From Apostichopus japonicus (lineage: Eukaryota > Echinodermata > Holothuroidea > Aspidochirotida > Stichopodidae): DNA of 64,000 bases. Positions 18,605 to 30,300 of the stretch are shown in pieces. The position numbers were made by a program, and so were the translations under genes. How positions within the stretch are numbered: position 1 is the first letter of the stretch; the number at the start of each line of letters is the position of its first letter. The stretch covers positions 62,001 to 126,000 of the forward strand of contig NC_092561.1 in NCBI RefSeq assembly GCF_037975245.1. The letters are read 5' to 3'. Under the pieces are notes generated by a model, which worked only from the letters and a program-made list of their open reading frames with translations, searched no databases and had not been told where the DNA came from.

Positions 18605-20847
18605 ATGAAACTACCTGTAAGAGAAAGAAGAAGAGAAAACTCTTGAAATTGTGACTTTGATTTAAAGGAGGTACAAATTGGATTTGATGTGTCAACCTTT
18701 CATTCCACCCACACTCCCAATGCATCCCCACCTGCATAGGGAAAATAGACTGTTGTGACTGTTTGGACAGCTTATATAAGTCAGTAGTAAAATGTAAACA
18801 GACCCCCCTCCCCCTCCCCCCGCTTTTATTAAGGCCTCATATTTTTTCAAAGAATCCCTGTGAACTCCTTTTTGCTTTAAGAACCCCCCCCCCCCAAGAT
18901 TAACAGGGATCCTAGGAATGAATGGACCCGAGCTTTATAAGGATGGTAGTCCACGGATTCAAAGCACCAGCTACTTTGAGTGCAGGTTACAATTTAGGAC
19001 TTTTGGAAATTCTTCCTCAACTAGTGAACTGTCCAAGCGACTGGTCTATAGACTAGTTTTAATAAACAGCTGTTTTCTCCAGCGGGACAGAACCAACGTA
19101 ACAATCAGTAGCAGATTGTAAGATGCTACGTCCGTCTGTGGACTCCTTTAACCTTTTAACAGATTTGTCAAAGCGAAATTGGTGTTAATCTTGTTGTTTT
19201 AATGCTGACAGGAAGATAAAGGATTGTTCTTTGCAAGATTTCTTTAGGATTTGCAAATAATGGGTTAACATCTAACAATTATGTCTGAAGAGAGAATCCA
19301 AAGATAATGTCGTCAAATTTGTAAGTATGTGTGTATGTATGTATGTGTGTATGTACGTATGTATTTTAGATCCTCCTGCAAGCAGGAACTCACGAAGAAG
19401 CCTCACTGGCTTATCAATGTATTCGTCCATTGAATTTTAAAACTTATTATAAAAAATGACCATTCCAAAATATAATAGAGATGACCTTCATATGTACTAT
19501 TCTGCATATGTGGCTAGAAAATGTAAAGGTGTGTGTGTGTATTTGTGTATGTATATATGGAATGGTGACATTTAGTATTAGTGATCCTTTTGCCACTTGG
19601 CAACTAAATCATGAAATAGTCAATTTAAAAAGAAAAAAGAAAGAAATTCATCATTTTATTAAAACTTGCAAACGATTTACCTGTTATCTCGAAAAAATTG
19701 ATGGTAAAATGGATGAAGTTGTCACTTCATTGAAAAAGAAAAAAAAAAGGTTTGTGATATAATTTGACTCACTTGCTGAAGAAAAAAATGATGAACTAGG
19801 CACTATATAAATATAAATCATGCTTTGAAAATTATGATTTATTGTGGAAATTTGAAGGAAAAAAATGAAGGTATACCTCAAGTTCCCATAATTTCTTATA
19901 AAGCAACATTCTTGCCATGAGGGACTGTTAAGAATTATCACATCTTGCCGGAATGCTTTGCAATGAAATTGTTATCATCCTTCCAAACTATAATAGTTTT
20001 TTTCAATGTAAGAGAAAGCTTGGATTTTTATCCTAAGATTGAATCAGTCACATAGAGGTATTTTGTAGGTCACAAGGTGAAATACGTGTAAGTAGTTTTG
20101 ACATCGTTCTACTTTTAATTTATTGACTTTTTGATTGATTGATATTGGAATTTGAAAGGGAGATGAGATATGTCATAAAGAAGGTATTTTTACAATTCAT
20201 TTATCTTCCAGTTGTGCATTAATAAGAACTTGAGAACAATGTAAACATTTCTAATTTAATTTTTTTGTGTGTAAAGTCTGGGTGACATTTAGTTTGGTTC
20301 ATGTTTATTTATACTTGTAACTCTTTTTGGTTCACCTTGGCTAAATGAATTCAAAATTGTGTTGTAATGACTGACATTTAAAAATAAAATGGATTGCTGT
20401 AGATGGCAATATATTGATCTTAAAGAAAAGACTTTTGCTTGAAGGAGACACAAAATAAGGCTTATCTGACAGAGATCTTTGTGTAGATTAACTTCCCCAA
20501 CAGCTCTTGTTCCATTTGGCAGATATTCTAGTTTATAAGTCTTGTCTGAGACATCGATTTGTAAATTTGTGATGTCACAGTGCCACGTGGATCTGACACC
20601 TAATTTCTCTTTGTTTTCATTTCATATTTTCAAGGTATAATTTTGACAGTCAGCATTGAGGTTCAAAAATTTCGATTCAGCTTTGCAAAACACATTTCCA
20701 TTACAGAAAAACAAACATCATAGAAATTGAAACCTGTGTGGCCCTATGGTGTCATGTTTAGACATGATCAAGTTTTCAGCCTTGTGAGTCAAAGGATGTT
20801 AAATATGTGATATAGATTACAAATTGAATAAGATTCTTTCCTTTGCC
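18605..20847 (+). other. MICAL 3' UTR and flank
   Basis: No further coding exon is visible. Candidate polyadenylation signals AATAAA occur at 19061-19066 and 20383-20388; I cannot tell which is used. GTAT-type microsatellites lie near 19324-19365 and 19532-19560. Poly-C tracts occur at about 18803-18820 and 18885-18895. Confidence 0.5.
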
Positions 20848-21102
20848 TTATTGGGATGTTGTGATGACAGTTATCTGTGATCTCTATGCATTATTGGGAT
20901 GTTGTGATGACAGTTATCTGTGATCTCTATGCTTTATTGGGATGTTGTGATGACAGTTATCTGTGATCTCTATGCTTTATTGGGATGTTGTGATGACAGT
21001 TATCTGTGATCTCTATGCTTTATTGGGATGTTTTGATGACAGTTATCTGTGATCTCTATGCTTTATTGGGATGTTGTGATGACAGTTATCTGTGATCTCT
21101 AT
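20848..21102 (+). repeat. 43-bp tandem repeat, six copies
   Basis: The unit begins TTATTGGGATGTTGTGATGA and ends ATCTGTGATCTCTATGC. Starts at 20848 and 20891 are 43 bp apart and the pattern continues to about 21102 with very few substitutions, so the expansion is recent. It lies between the two convergent genes. Confidence 0.9.
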
Positions 21103-21881
21103 CACAAAGATCAATAATGATGACTTTGGTTTTGTATCTCCTTTAGTGAAATATTTTTTCGACAAATGCTACCAAGCATTGTCAGAGTATTGCCAAGTAC
21201 AACAGCAGATGGTCAATTTCGAGACACAAGTCCCGCCGTTTTCATCCAATGATTTATTAAGAGGTTTTCATTCCAACTAAATTTAATCAACTTTTTGTTA
21301 TATTTTGAAAAGCTGTAAACATAGGGACATCACTAATTAAACTTGTTCTTCAGGATCACTTTCAAAAGAGTTTAATTGGTGCATTTATGGTCTAAATAGT
21401 CCTTTCGATGTATCAATGTTTTTATATCTTTTGTTTTCAAAAACAAAACAAACAAAAAACAAATGAATAATTAGTTTAGTGGAGCACCTTAACATAATCA
21501 TGAAGAAAAAATTACAAACCATTGAAATCTTTTCATTATTTGTAGATTTTTTTTATTCTAGTTTTAAGATTTTAGCAATAATGTGTGAAAATCATATTTT
21601 TTTTAATTCCAATTTTGGTGAAACAAAAATTTTGATTCATATCTTAAAAAGAGGCTGCCTTAAGTTTTTCTCTGATAAAGTGTCTTAAAATGTATTTCTT
21701 CCCAATCTTTACTTCTTTTTTGGAGATTGGACTATTCACATAAAGGAAATTATTGTGTACTAATTTTGATACTGGCAAATGATCTTAGGTCCATATATTG
21801 TGGTATCCACCTGTGACATTTAGAAATTGGCTTCAAGAGGAATAAATTTGTAAGGCTGGTAATGTGGGAATATAAATAAAC

Positions 21882-21911
<30 letters not shown>

Positions 21912-21913
<2 letters not shown>

Positions 21914-22132
21914 CTGCTTCAGCCAGTTGGGACAATTTTCAAATGCTAATACCACTGTATACTGTCCTCTCATATCATGCTTCAAAGCACTAGTACTGGC
22001 AGTATGAACAGTTCTAACCTCAATCTGATTGAAACATATATTCATACCGCTCAAACTGGCAATACAACTGCTTTGAAGCATGGCATGACAGTACAGTTTT
22101 TAAAATAAAAAATGTCCCATTTGGATAAGCTG
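21912..22132. repeat. Imperfect long inverted repeat after an AT microsatellite
   Basis: An (AT)n run at about 21883-21911 is followed by a sequence whose two halves are inverted: ATCATGCTTCAAAGCA pairs with TGCTTTGAAGCATGGCAT, and TTGGGACAATTTT pairs with AAAAAATGTCCCATTT. It is about 220 bp with imperfect arms, consistent with a decayed MITE. Confidence 0.55.
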
Positions 22133-23627
22133 TGGCATTAAGGAGCCTTTTTTCTGTCCTTTGCCACTGTATTGATTGACAAACAATAACATTTACTTTC
22201 TTTGAAATGACAAAGATTACTTTTTGCTTCCTTTTAAAAATGTCTTTCTTTAAAAGCTCTTCAGTATTTTGTATTTTCACAGCACAGAATTGGCAATATT
22301 TAAAAATAAATTTGAAACTAAGAATACAAATTTTAAACTTTTTTCCACTCTTTTGTTATGTTGCCTGTTGAATTTGCTCCTCCTTTGTGAGGTGTGGTCA
22401 AAGAAGGTTACATCCAAACCCAGGCAATATCTAGCGACCCAAAATTCAGCATGCAGTTCTATGACCTTCATAAACATAGGTCAAACCAATGACATCGAGA
22501 GTGGAAGGAGATCGTTACACCCCCTCGAACCCATCCCCCAACCTGTACTTCCTCGTGGTTGCCAGGGAAACTTTGAAGTTTTAGGATTATGAATTGATTG
22601 AGTTTATCTGTACCCACTTTTGTTGTTTAACTTGACAAAAACGAGATAAAGACAACTGAAAGAAACCAACACAACACATTTTGTAAAATACTAAGAATAT
22701 AATTTCTTTATCAAACACTGTTCAATAACAATTTTTATAACAGTTAAATCCATCACCTGCACTTTATCCATTTATTGTATCGGTACTGTGTTCTGTGAGA
22801 TCCAATTGTACAAAACTTGCTACTTAAGTAAATTAATAGGTTTTTTAATTCAGAGTAAATTAAATAATATTCTTTTTGAAATTGCAACAGAGAAATTACA
22901 TATTTTGCAATAATTTCTTGATGCTTATATCAAATCAAATTATCCTCTTATGCTCTCCATTACAGTAATTTAGCTATATATAATAATAAAAAACATTGTA
23001 CAAAAAAAAAACATTTTCTAATATTTATACAAAATATGAAATATTGTTGATTTTGTCTTAATTTAATATCTCAGGACCAAAACCTACATTCCACAGTATT
23101 TATTATACAAGATAAATATTTTGATTCTTATTCTTTTGTAGTAAATTTTTAAAGCCACACGTGATTACATCTTTTGTTTGAACATTATGGACATTCCGCT
23201 AATTTTAAAAGGCAACAAATCATCTTGAATTATGCAATCGTAAACAAAGATAATATTGGCTCAAAATCCCTCCCCCCCCCCCCCTCCAGTACTATTGCAA
23301 ACAGGAGGTAAAAAACAGAGATCATTGGTGTTAAAAATGTCACCTGTGGCTGCTTCATGATTGCATGAAAATCATTGCTGTGAAGTATCTGGATGGACGG
23401 AGGGGGCCAACGTTCCCAGTGGTAGAGGCCCTGATAATTCCTGCTGTTTATATCTTTGCATGGGGGCTAGTCAGAACCCATGGTAACTTGCATATTCAAC
23501 CACTGAATGGATGGCGCCCTATTACTTTCTTTTCAAAGTACATGGAAATCTCTACCTATAAGGTTTCCTTCATCACTTGCCTGGATTTCATAACAACCGG
23601 CTCGGTATGTGGTGGGCCTGACAAATC

Positions 23628-23765
23628 AAAGTAGTACTAGTAGCACCAGTAGCTAGAACTGGTAGCTAGCACAGGTGGCTGGCACGGGTAGCTAGTACTG
23701 GTAACTAGCACCGGTAGCTAGTAACTGAATGATGTGGGTAGCTGGTACAAGCAGCTAGTACCAGT
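23628..23765. repeat. Short degenerate tandem repeat, 15-17 bp units
   Basis: Repeated GGTAGCTAGCAC / GGTAGCTAGTAC segments with variants, about eight copies. Rich in the partly palindromic core AGCTAGTACTGGTA. Confidence 0.7.
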
Positions 23766-26700
23766 TTTAAAAACAACAAGTTAAGTTGTATTATAACAAT
23801 CCTAACTTACTGTAATACTATTCCAAAGTGATATGTTTTAAAGTGTCAAGAAGTGCAATTATTAGAATAAAACGCTTTTATCGAAGCCAAAAATGGTTAA
23901 ATACCGTTTATTCAAAGAAAATTTTAAAAAAAATCAGGAAAATATGCTGTTACTTTGTTCTGATTACAAATTTATTCCATTAGTATATCCATTATCTTCT
24001 TTATATTACATCTTAAGTATTTATAAAAATCATCCATACAATACATTTCTAGAATTATGCAATTTTGATATGTCTAAGAAGCATTTCATTCATGTTCCAA
24101 ACAATGCATCAGTTATATACAAGTGTCTAAACATCAAATACTTACAGATTCCATTCTCAATCTCATTTGTTTCAGTAGAAAAAGAACAAAAATAACAGTT
24201 GTTTTAAGTCATCGCCGGTAAACTCGCCAAAAGCTATTTGAAAATGGTTAGTGTTCAGCCTCTTAATTAAAAACTGCCATCTTTATTAAATACCACACAA
24301 ATAAAGTTTGAAGACACAAAAAGGCATTTACTTGGCCATTCTTTTTACAAACAGGAGAGTTTTCTCAAGTATTACTTCATAAGGCTTACATCCCATCCCC
24401 TCTCCCCCCACCCCCTCCCACTGCTCTCCCCCTTCCTTCTATCCTCTCCTGAGCTGAGGAAAGCCTAAGGAAACATTACTTGAAAAACAGCATTCACCAA
24501 ATTAGGAGTGTAATCTTTGTTTTATTAACCTTATTTGACTTTAATAAGGTTACATATATAACTTACGAATAGATTATAATCATCTGTTCATTTCCCAAAG
24601 CCTTGTTTACTCATTATTGTCATAACTTCAACCGGTTAACAATTAAGATTTTGATGTGACTGTTAATTAGAAACAATTTGGCCTAAGACAATGGAAAAAA
24701 AGAACGAAAGAAAACAATATCTGATTTGCAACCATTAATTGACTAAAATCCATTGCCTGAATGTTGGAGTATCAGTACTTTGTATGCATATTCATAGCTT
24801 TATTTAAATATTTACAATAGCCAACCAGCAGCTAAAAAAAAAAAAAATTGTATTACTAGTAATAGATTCATTCTGCCATAAACTTTGTCTAAACCATCTA
24901 AAAACAGCTGATAGTAAATTTATCAATATAGCATTTTTTTCCCAAAAAATTTTTAACAAGAAAGATACTTGGTGCATTTTTATCTTTGTAACTCAAAAAG
25001 GCAAAACAAAAATCAAACAAAGAAACCAACAAACACAAAAGGAAGAAACAAACAGATTTGTTAGAGAAGATGAAAAACACTAAACTAAAATCAAACAGAA
25101 AAAAAAATAATTAAAAGATGTTAGAAAAGAAATTATACTTCAAGTAGTAGATTATATGAAGTCTGTTACGACAAATGTTTAATGATAAGAATCCTTGTTT
25201 GTTCTTTACTGCTCCAAGTAGAAGCAGCCAACTTTTACACCCCTATTATCAGGGATGTTTCATTAAAGCAAACAAGTAAAACAGGGTCATCAGAGTCCAG
25301 ACTAATCTATCGGATGTGACCAAAATAAGTGGAATTATGCATCTTATTAATACACAGTAATTATGCCAAAAATTATCATGGGATTTAGTGAATACATTAT
25401 CAAAGTCATTATAAAATATGTATTAGGTTTATAAGTGATATCCTGTGAATACAATATAAAGTGGTATCATAATTTAATCATAATGAATACTAAGGCTACA
25501 TGCATATATGATCCCCAAGCTCGATGAGTGCATGGGCAACAGGGGCCATGTCCCTCCCCCTGTACAGACCTCTGTGCCCTCTCCACCCACCTGTGTCACC
25601 ATCATTGTGCCATTCTTTATTACTGCTGCTTACCAATCCAACTAAGAATTCCTGGCTATGGACCTGTACAAAGGCGACTGTGTACAGTAGACTGATGTCT
25701 AATATAACACTTAAATGAATACTTTAATGTTTTGAATATGTCCCTAATTACCATATCAATAATGAAATGCTATGAATACTCATCCTAATTGCCATTGATT
25801 AATAATACAATTTACAAAAATGATAAGAATAGACATGAAATATGATTGTACTCATCTAACAGTCTAACAAAGTCAAGACTGAAACAGATTAGGAATGTAC
25901 TATAAAGTGTCACACAGTCGGGGGGGGGGGGGAGGTAAGTAAAATGGGGAAGGGGCTAACCAAAATTTAGATAAGGACTGAGAATTTGATTTGAACCAAG
26001 AAGAAATGTTACATAACCTTTTCATATTAAGGTCAAAAGCTGTAAGATGGTTGTCGATCACAATCTCTGTTTTCAGCAAAATAACTCATTTAACCAGTTA
26101 TTTTTGTGTCGGTTTATCGTCAGTTTTGATATTGACTGTTTCTTTCACAAAATAATTTCTTTAAATTCCTTGAAACAATAGTAAGGGCGATGACAAATCA
26201 TGTCAACCACCTTTGTGCATTAACTTTAATTGCCTCTCATTGACTTAATTCACTAACAGATAGTGTGCTGACAGGTACTCACACACAAAGTACAGGGAGT
26301 CTGTTTTGACAGTGGTGGTGGTGGGGTCAGGGTAACAGGGATGGTGAGGAAATCTACATCAATAACCACAGGGAAATTCATCAAATTTCTCATTGCCATC
26401 ATATTTAACATGAATTGGCTAACATGAATTGGTGGTAAGCTTTGACATTTAACAGAAAACTTGTTTAACTAATGCAGAGGTTTCTTAACTGAAAAAGTCA
26501 AGTTGACATCACTTTCAAAGTGTATATATTCATTGTAAAGTTATGAATAATCATAGTTTTCACATCTCAGAAATGCTAGTCACTAAACACGGGCAGGCAG
26601 TTGCTTCACATTGTCATATACTGTATGGTGCCGATACAGTGTAGTGTTTTACCAATGCACGGTGCACAATGTTCTATTACCATAAGAGTATGGTTCCTTG

Positions 26701-26819
26701 GCAACCGAATCCTGCCGGGCTCTGACCGTGTTACATCGATTTATGCCCATGAAAATTGTGGTTCATACAGTCTAAGCGAGATTTCATCCGTATAGCATTA
26801 CCACTACCATTGATGAACA

Positions 26820-27115
26820 CGACGACCTCTGAGCCTCTAAGACGAGGAACTATAACCCCATCAAGTAGTGCAGACAGCCCTCTTACTGAGCACAGATGAA
26901 CCTCTCCCTGCATGAAGATAACCCCCTCTTGCTGAACAGATATCACACTCGCGCTGAGGGAAGATGAGCCCCCCCTTGCTAAGCAGAGATCAACCTCTCA
27001 CTGTTAGAAGATGAGCCCCCTCTTGCTAAACAGAGATCAACCTCTCACTGTTAGAAGATGAGCTCCCTCTTGCTGAGCAGAGATCAACCTCTCACTGTTA
27101 GAAGATGAGCTGCCT
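26820..27115. repeat. 47-bp tandem repeat beside the SHANK stop codon
   Basis: AAGATGAGC starts recur at 26961, 27008, 27055 and 27102, exactly 47 bp apart. The unit contains CAGAGATCAACCTCTCACTG. Older diverged copies extend back to about 26820. In SHANK orientation the array starts about 20 bp after the stop codon, so it is probably transcribed as 3' UTR. Confidence 0.8.
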
Positions 27116-27135
27116 CTCAACATGAGATCTGAAGG

Positions 27136-27362
27136 TTATGAGAGCTTCTCTATTGCTTTCATAATAGCCTTTTTATGTCCTAACGGTTTAACACCAAGTT
27201 CCATCAGGTCCTCCTTTGTTAATGACATTAGATGTTCACCTGTGATTTCGTTGTCTACAAAATCGTTGATGTAATCCGCCATGTTGATAGACGACAACCA
27301 TTCCGACACTTCTGAGGCCGTCCATTCCGCAGCAGGTTTCGACGGGATTCCACGCGACGAAT
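27136..27362 (-). CDS. SHANK: SHANK last exon: SAM domain and stop
   Basis: Codes the final 75 residues and the stop TAA (27136-27138). AEWTASEVSEWLSSINMADY, TGEHLMSLTKEDLMELGV and GHKKAIMKAIEKL give the complete five-helix SAM fold. SHANK SAM domains polymerise into sheets at the postsynaptic density. Acceptor TTTTCCGACAG, phase 1. Confidence 0.93.
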
Positions 27363-30300
27363 CTGTCGGAAAATTATGAAAGGAAAGAAATGTTTGCATT
27401 ACATCCTTGAAAACCATCCGTTCAGCTTTTATTAATATCTGCTAGATAGCAAGAAAGATCGCTCAATAAATGTCAAATTCCCATTTAATATGGGAACATG
27501 AAGTAGAAAAGAAGAAAAAAAAAAAGCATATAGAACCATGAGTGACCCTTGCAATAAAATTTTACAAATGACTCATACCATTGGATCATGTTTCCTCCCA
27601 CATTGTTAAGTTCTCCACGTGAAACAAATTCTGACGCTTTTTTGAATGGGAGGGGAATATAATTAGGTAAGTGCACCATCATTCTATACAATCTCTTCAA
27701 AAGTTGGAAAATGATAGAGTTAGAGACCCTGTCACAACTATTACAATTTACAACAACAACATAAGAGAGACAAGTTTATCGTTCCGAAACCACATACGTG
27801 ACACACAATGCAACAACAACAATGGAGATTTGCTATCAACAATGGTGGATTTTGAGTAAACTGTCCTTTTTGAAAATTGAACTTGACCCAAATCTAAAAG
27901 CTTACTTGTGGAACCTCATTGAATACAAGCAGTATGTCATGGGTGTTACTGTACGTAAAATCAGTGGTCCCGTCCCAATGGACTGCTAAAACTTGGTGGC
28001 AGAACTGATGACCCAACGACCAAAAGGTTATCGTTTCTGCTTTGCACACTATGTCAGTTATTCTTCAAGACTACGTCTGAGAAAAATTTTGCCATTAAGA
28101 CAGCAAATCCGACTCTTTGTTCTTGTAGAATGACAATGGGATCGACTGCATTCAATTTAGACAGCATCCTCCCTCCATCCTCCTCAAACCTGCTACCTCC
28201 AAGAAGTGTTTGGCGTGACATAGAAACATAGCATCAAACAAAGCTGACCAGAAGCTACTTACCACTCTTCCCATTTACATCTGGACTGTTGCCTTCGCTG
28301 ATGATTTCTGGATCGGAGTTTGACTTAACGGTAACCACCGAGCTGCTTGTGGACGAGCTGGACTTTAGGGAGTTTGTCGAATCCATGGTGTCTAGTCTAT
28401 CTGTGCTTTCTGAGCTGTCGTTACTACTGCTGGGATCTGTGGACATGTTAGAAACAGTCGATAACGAAGACTGCGAGGAAGAGACGCTCCCCGTCTCTGA
28501 CAAATGGTCCCTGCTAGGTCTCTGCGTCCTCTCCAAGGAGCGATCATTGTACAGGGCAGGAGGGGCTAGAACCACGCCCCCTGAAGAAATGGCAGTGTCA
28601 GAAGTTTCAACTCTTGAAGGTTCGTTATCAGCTTTGGAAGATACATGACTAGGTTTACCGGCTTTAGCAGGAGGTTGTGGCTTTAAGGCAGTCCTGGGCC
28701 GTGGAGGAGGTGGTTTCTCCTTGACTTTGACGGGGGGTAGTGGTGGTCTGTGACTTGGTTTCGATGTTTTATCCTCTATGGAAGGCTGTTTTACAGGTGG
28801 GGGTGCTGGCTGGCGTTTGGGTGATCCGTGGGGGGACTCACTTGATTCATCTGAGCTGACCTGTTCCATCGTTGAACGCCTCTTGGCTAAGGCGCTGGCC
28901 AGGGGGGCATTGTCCATTACACGGTCCTGTCCCTCCTGGCTCTTAAAGTTTTTGATCTTTGACTCTATGTCACTGCCACTGTGTTGGGATTCTACCTTGG
29001 CTTTTCTTCTTGCAATCGCCGCCATTAAATCCGAGGAGCCGTCGGTGACCTCAGGTATCGGCTTTGGAGATTTTCCCGGTGAGACATCACCCGAACTTTG
29101 CCTTCTGAGTGATTTTGTCTTGGCTTTCATGGCAATCTCGAAGGCTGTCATATCGGAAGATCGTCGATGATCTGGCCCAGCCGATGATGCCGGCTGCGAA
29201 GCTTGCATCTCACCGGGGCCAGCTGAAGATTTGCGGTTTTTATCTGCGGCCGCCTTAGCGATGAGAGCGGCGAAGCCAGTTTTTGGAGGCTCTGTCGGCG
29301 AGTCCACTCTCTCGCCTTGGGAACTACCATCACTCGATTGACTATCCGTGGGAAGAGATGAAGATCGCATGGGAGGAGGTGGGAGGGGTTTCTTGGCGTG
29401 AGATTTAGTGGCGCCCGAGTCAGAGGCCGTCCTATCGTAGAGCATGTTGACAGCACTGTCAGTTCCGCTAGTGGTGGATGATGCGGTGTTGGAATACGAG
29501 GAGGCCGGGGAGGATCGTGATGAAGAGACCGCTGAGTCGGATCCAGCTGAATATCTCCTTACTCCATCTGATATCCCTCCATCCGCTAAATCCACTTCAA
29601 ATGCCGTAGACCTGTCATGAGACGCTCCTTGGATAGCTTGGTGGCGAAGGTTGTCGCCCTGACCTGAAGTCATTCTTGCAACCGTGTTGAATTTGTTTGG
29701 AGCGGGAGGAGGCATCGTGGGTCTCTGGGGCTTGGATCTGATACCGTTACTCGGTAGCGTGGACTGCCAGTTTCTAGGGTCATCTGGCTGAGGCTGTCCG
29801 GTGGGTGTCGCACCAGCATTATGTGGCATCACAGGGGTGCTCGGTCCTGAAAGAAAACACAAGACACAAGACAAAGTTAGAATACTTGTGCAGTGACGAG
29901 CTATACCATCCTCAAGAACTGAATGTGACAGTCAAAATGAAAATTACACAACTTAGGACCTAACTTCCTTTTCATTTATCTGCACAAAGTAAGGAGCCTG
30001 CATCTTAAAAATCTGCAGACACTTTACCCTCCTTGAATGGAACACTTCATCTTTAGTCACTTACAAAAGCAAACATAAGGAGAGTATTTTCAAGAAAAAA
30101 ACTCTTGACAAAACTCACCAAGTGGATTGAAGAAGTGAAAATTCCTTTTATACTTATAGGTTACATAACAAACAACAGCTTCATCAACCCTAGTCCAGAC
30201 CTGAACATTTGGCTGACCGAGACAATCGTGCAAACAACATATAATCACTTTATACTCACCGATGCAACATGCACACACCAACAAGATACTAACTATTTTA

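Larger units (their letters stand above)
21103..27135. other. Intergenic region between convergent MICAL and SHANK genes, including SHANK 3' UTR
   Basis: No coding exon recognised on either strand. Apart from the listed repeats it is AT-rich. Minus-strand AATAAA candidates for SHANK include 25616-25621. Poly-C or poly-G tracts lie near 23269-23285, 24390-24435 and 25920-25933. Where each transcript ends is unknown. Confidence 0.5.

Noticed and set aside
28289-29170. Plus-strand frames of 119 and 130 codons
   Set aside because: Antisense shadows of the long SHANK Ser/Pro-rich exon.
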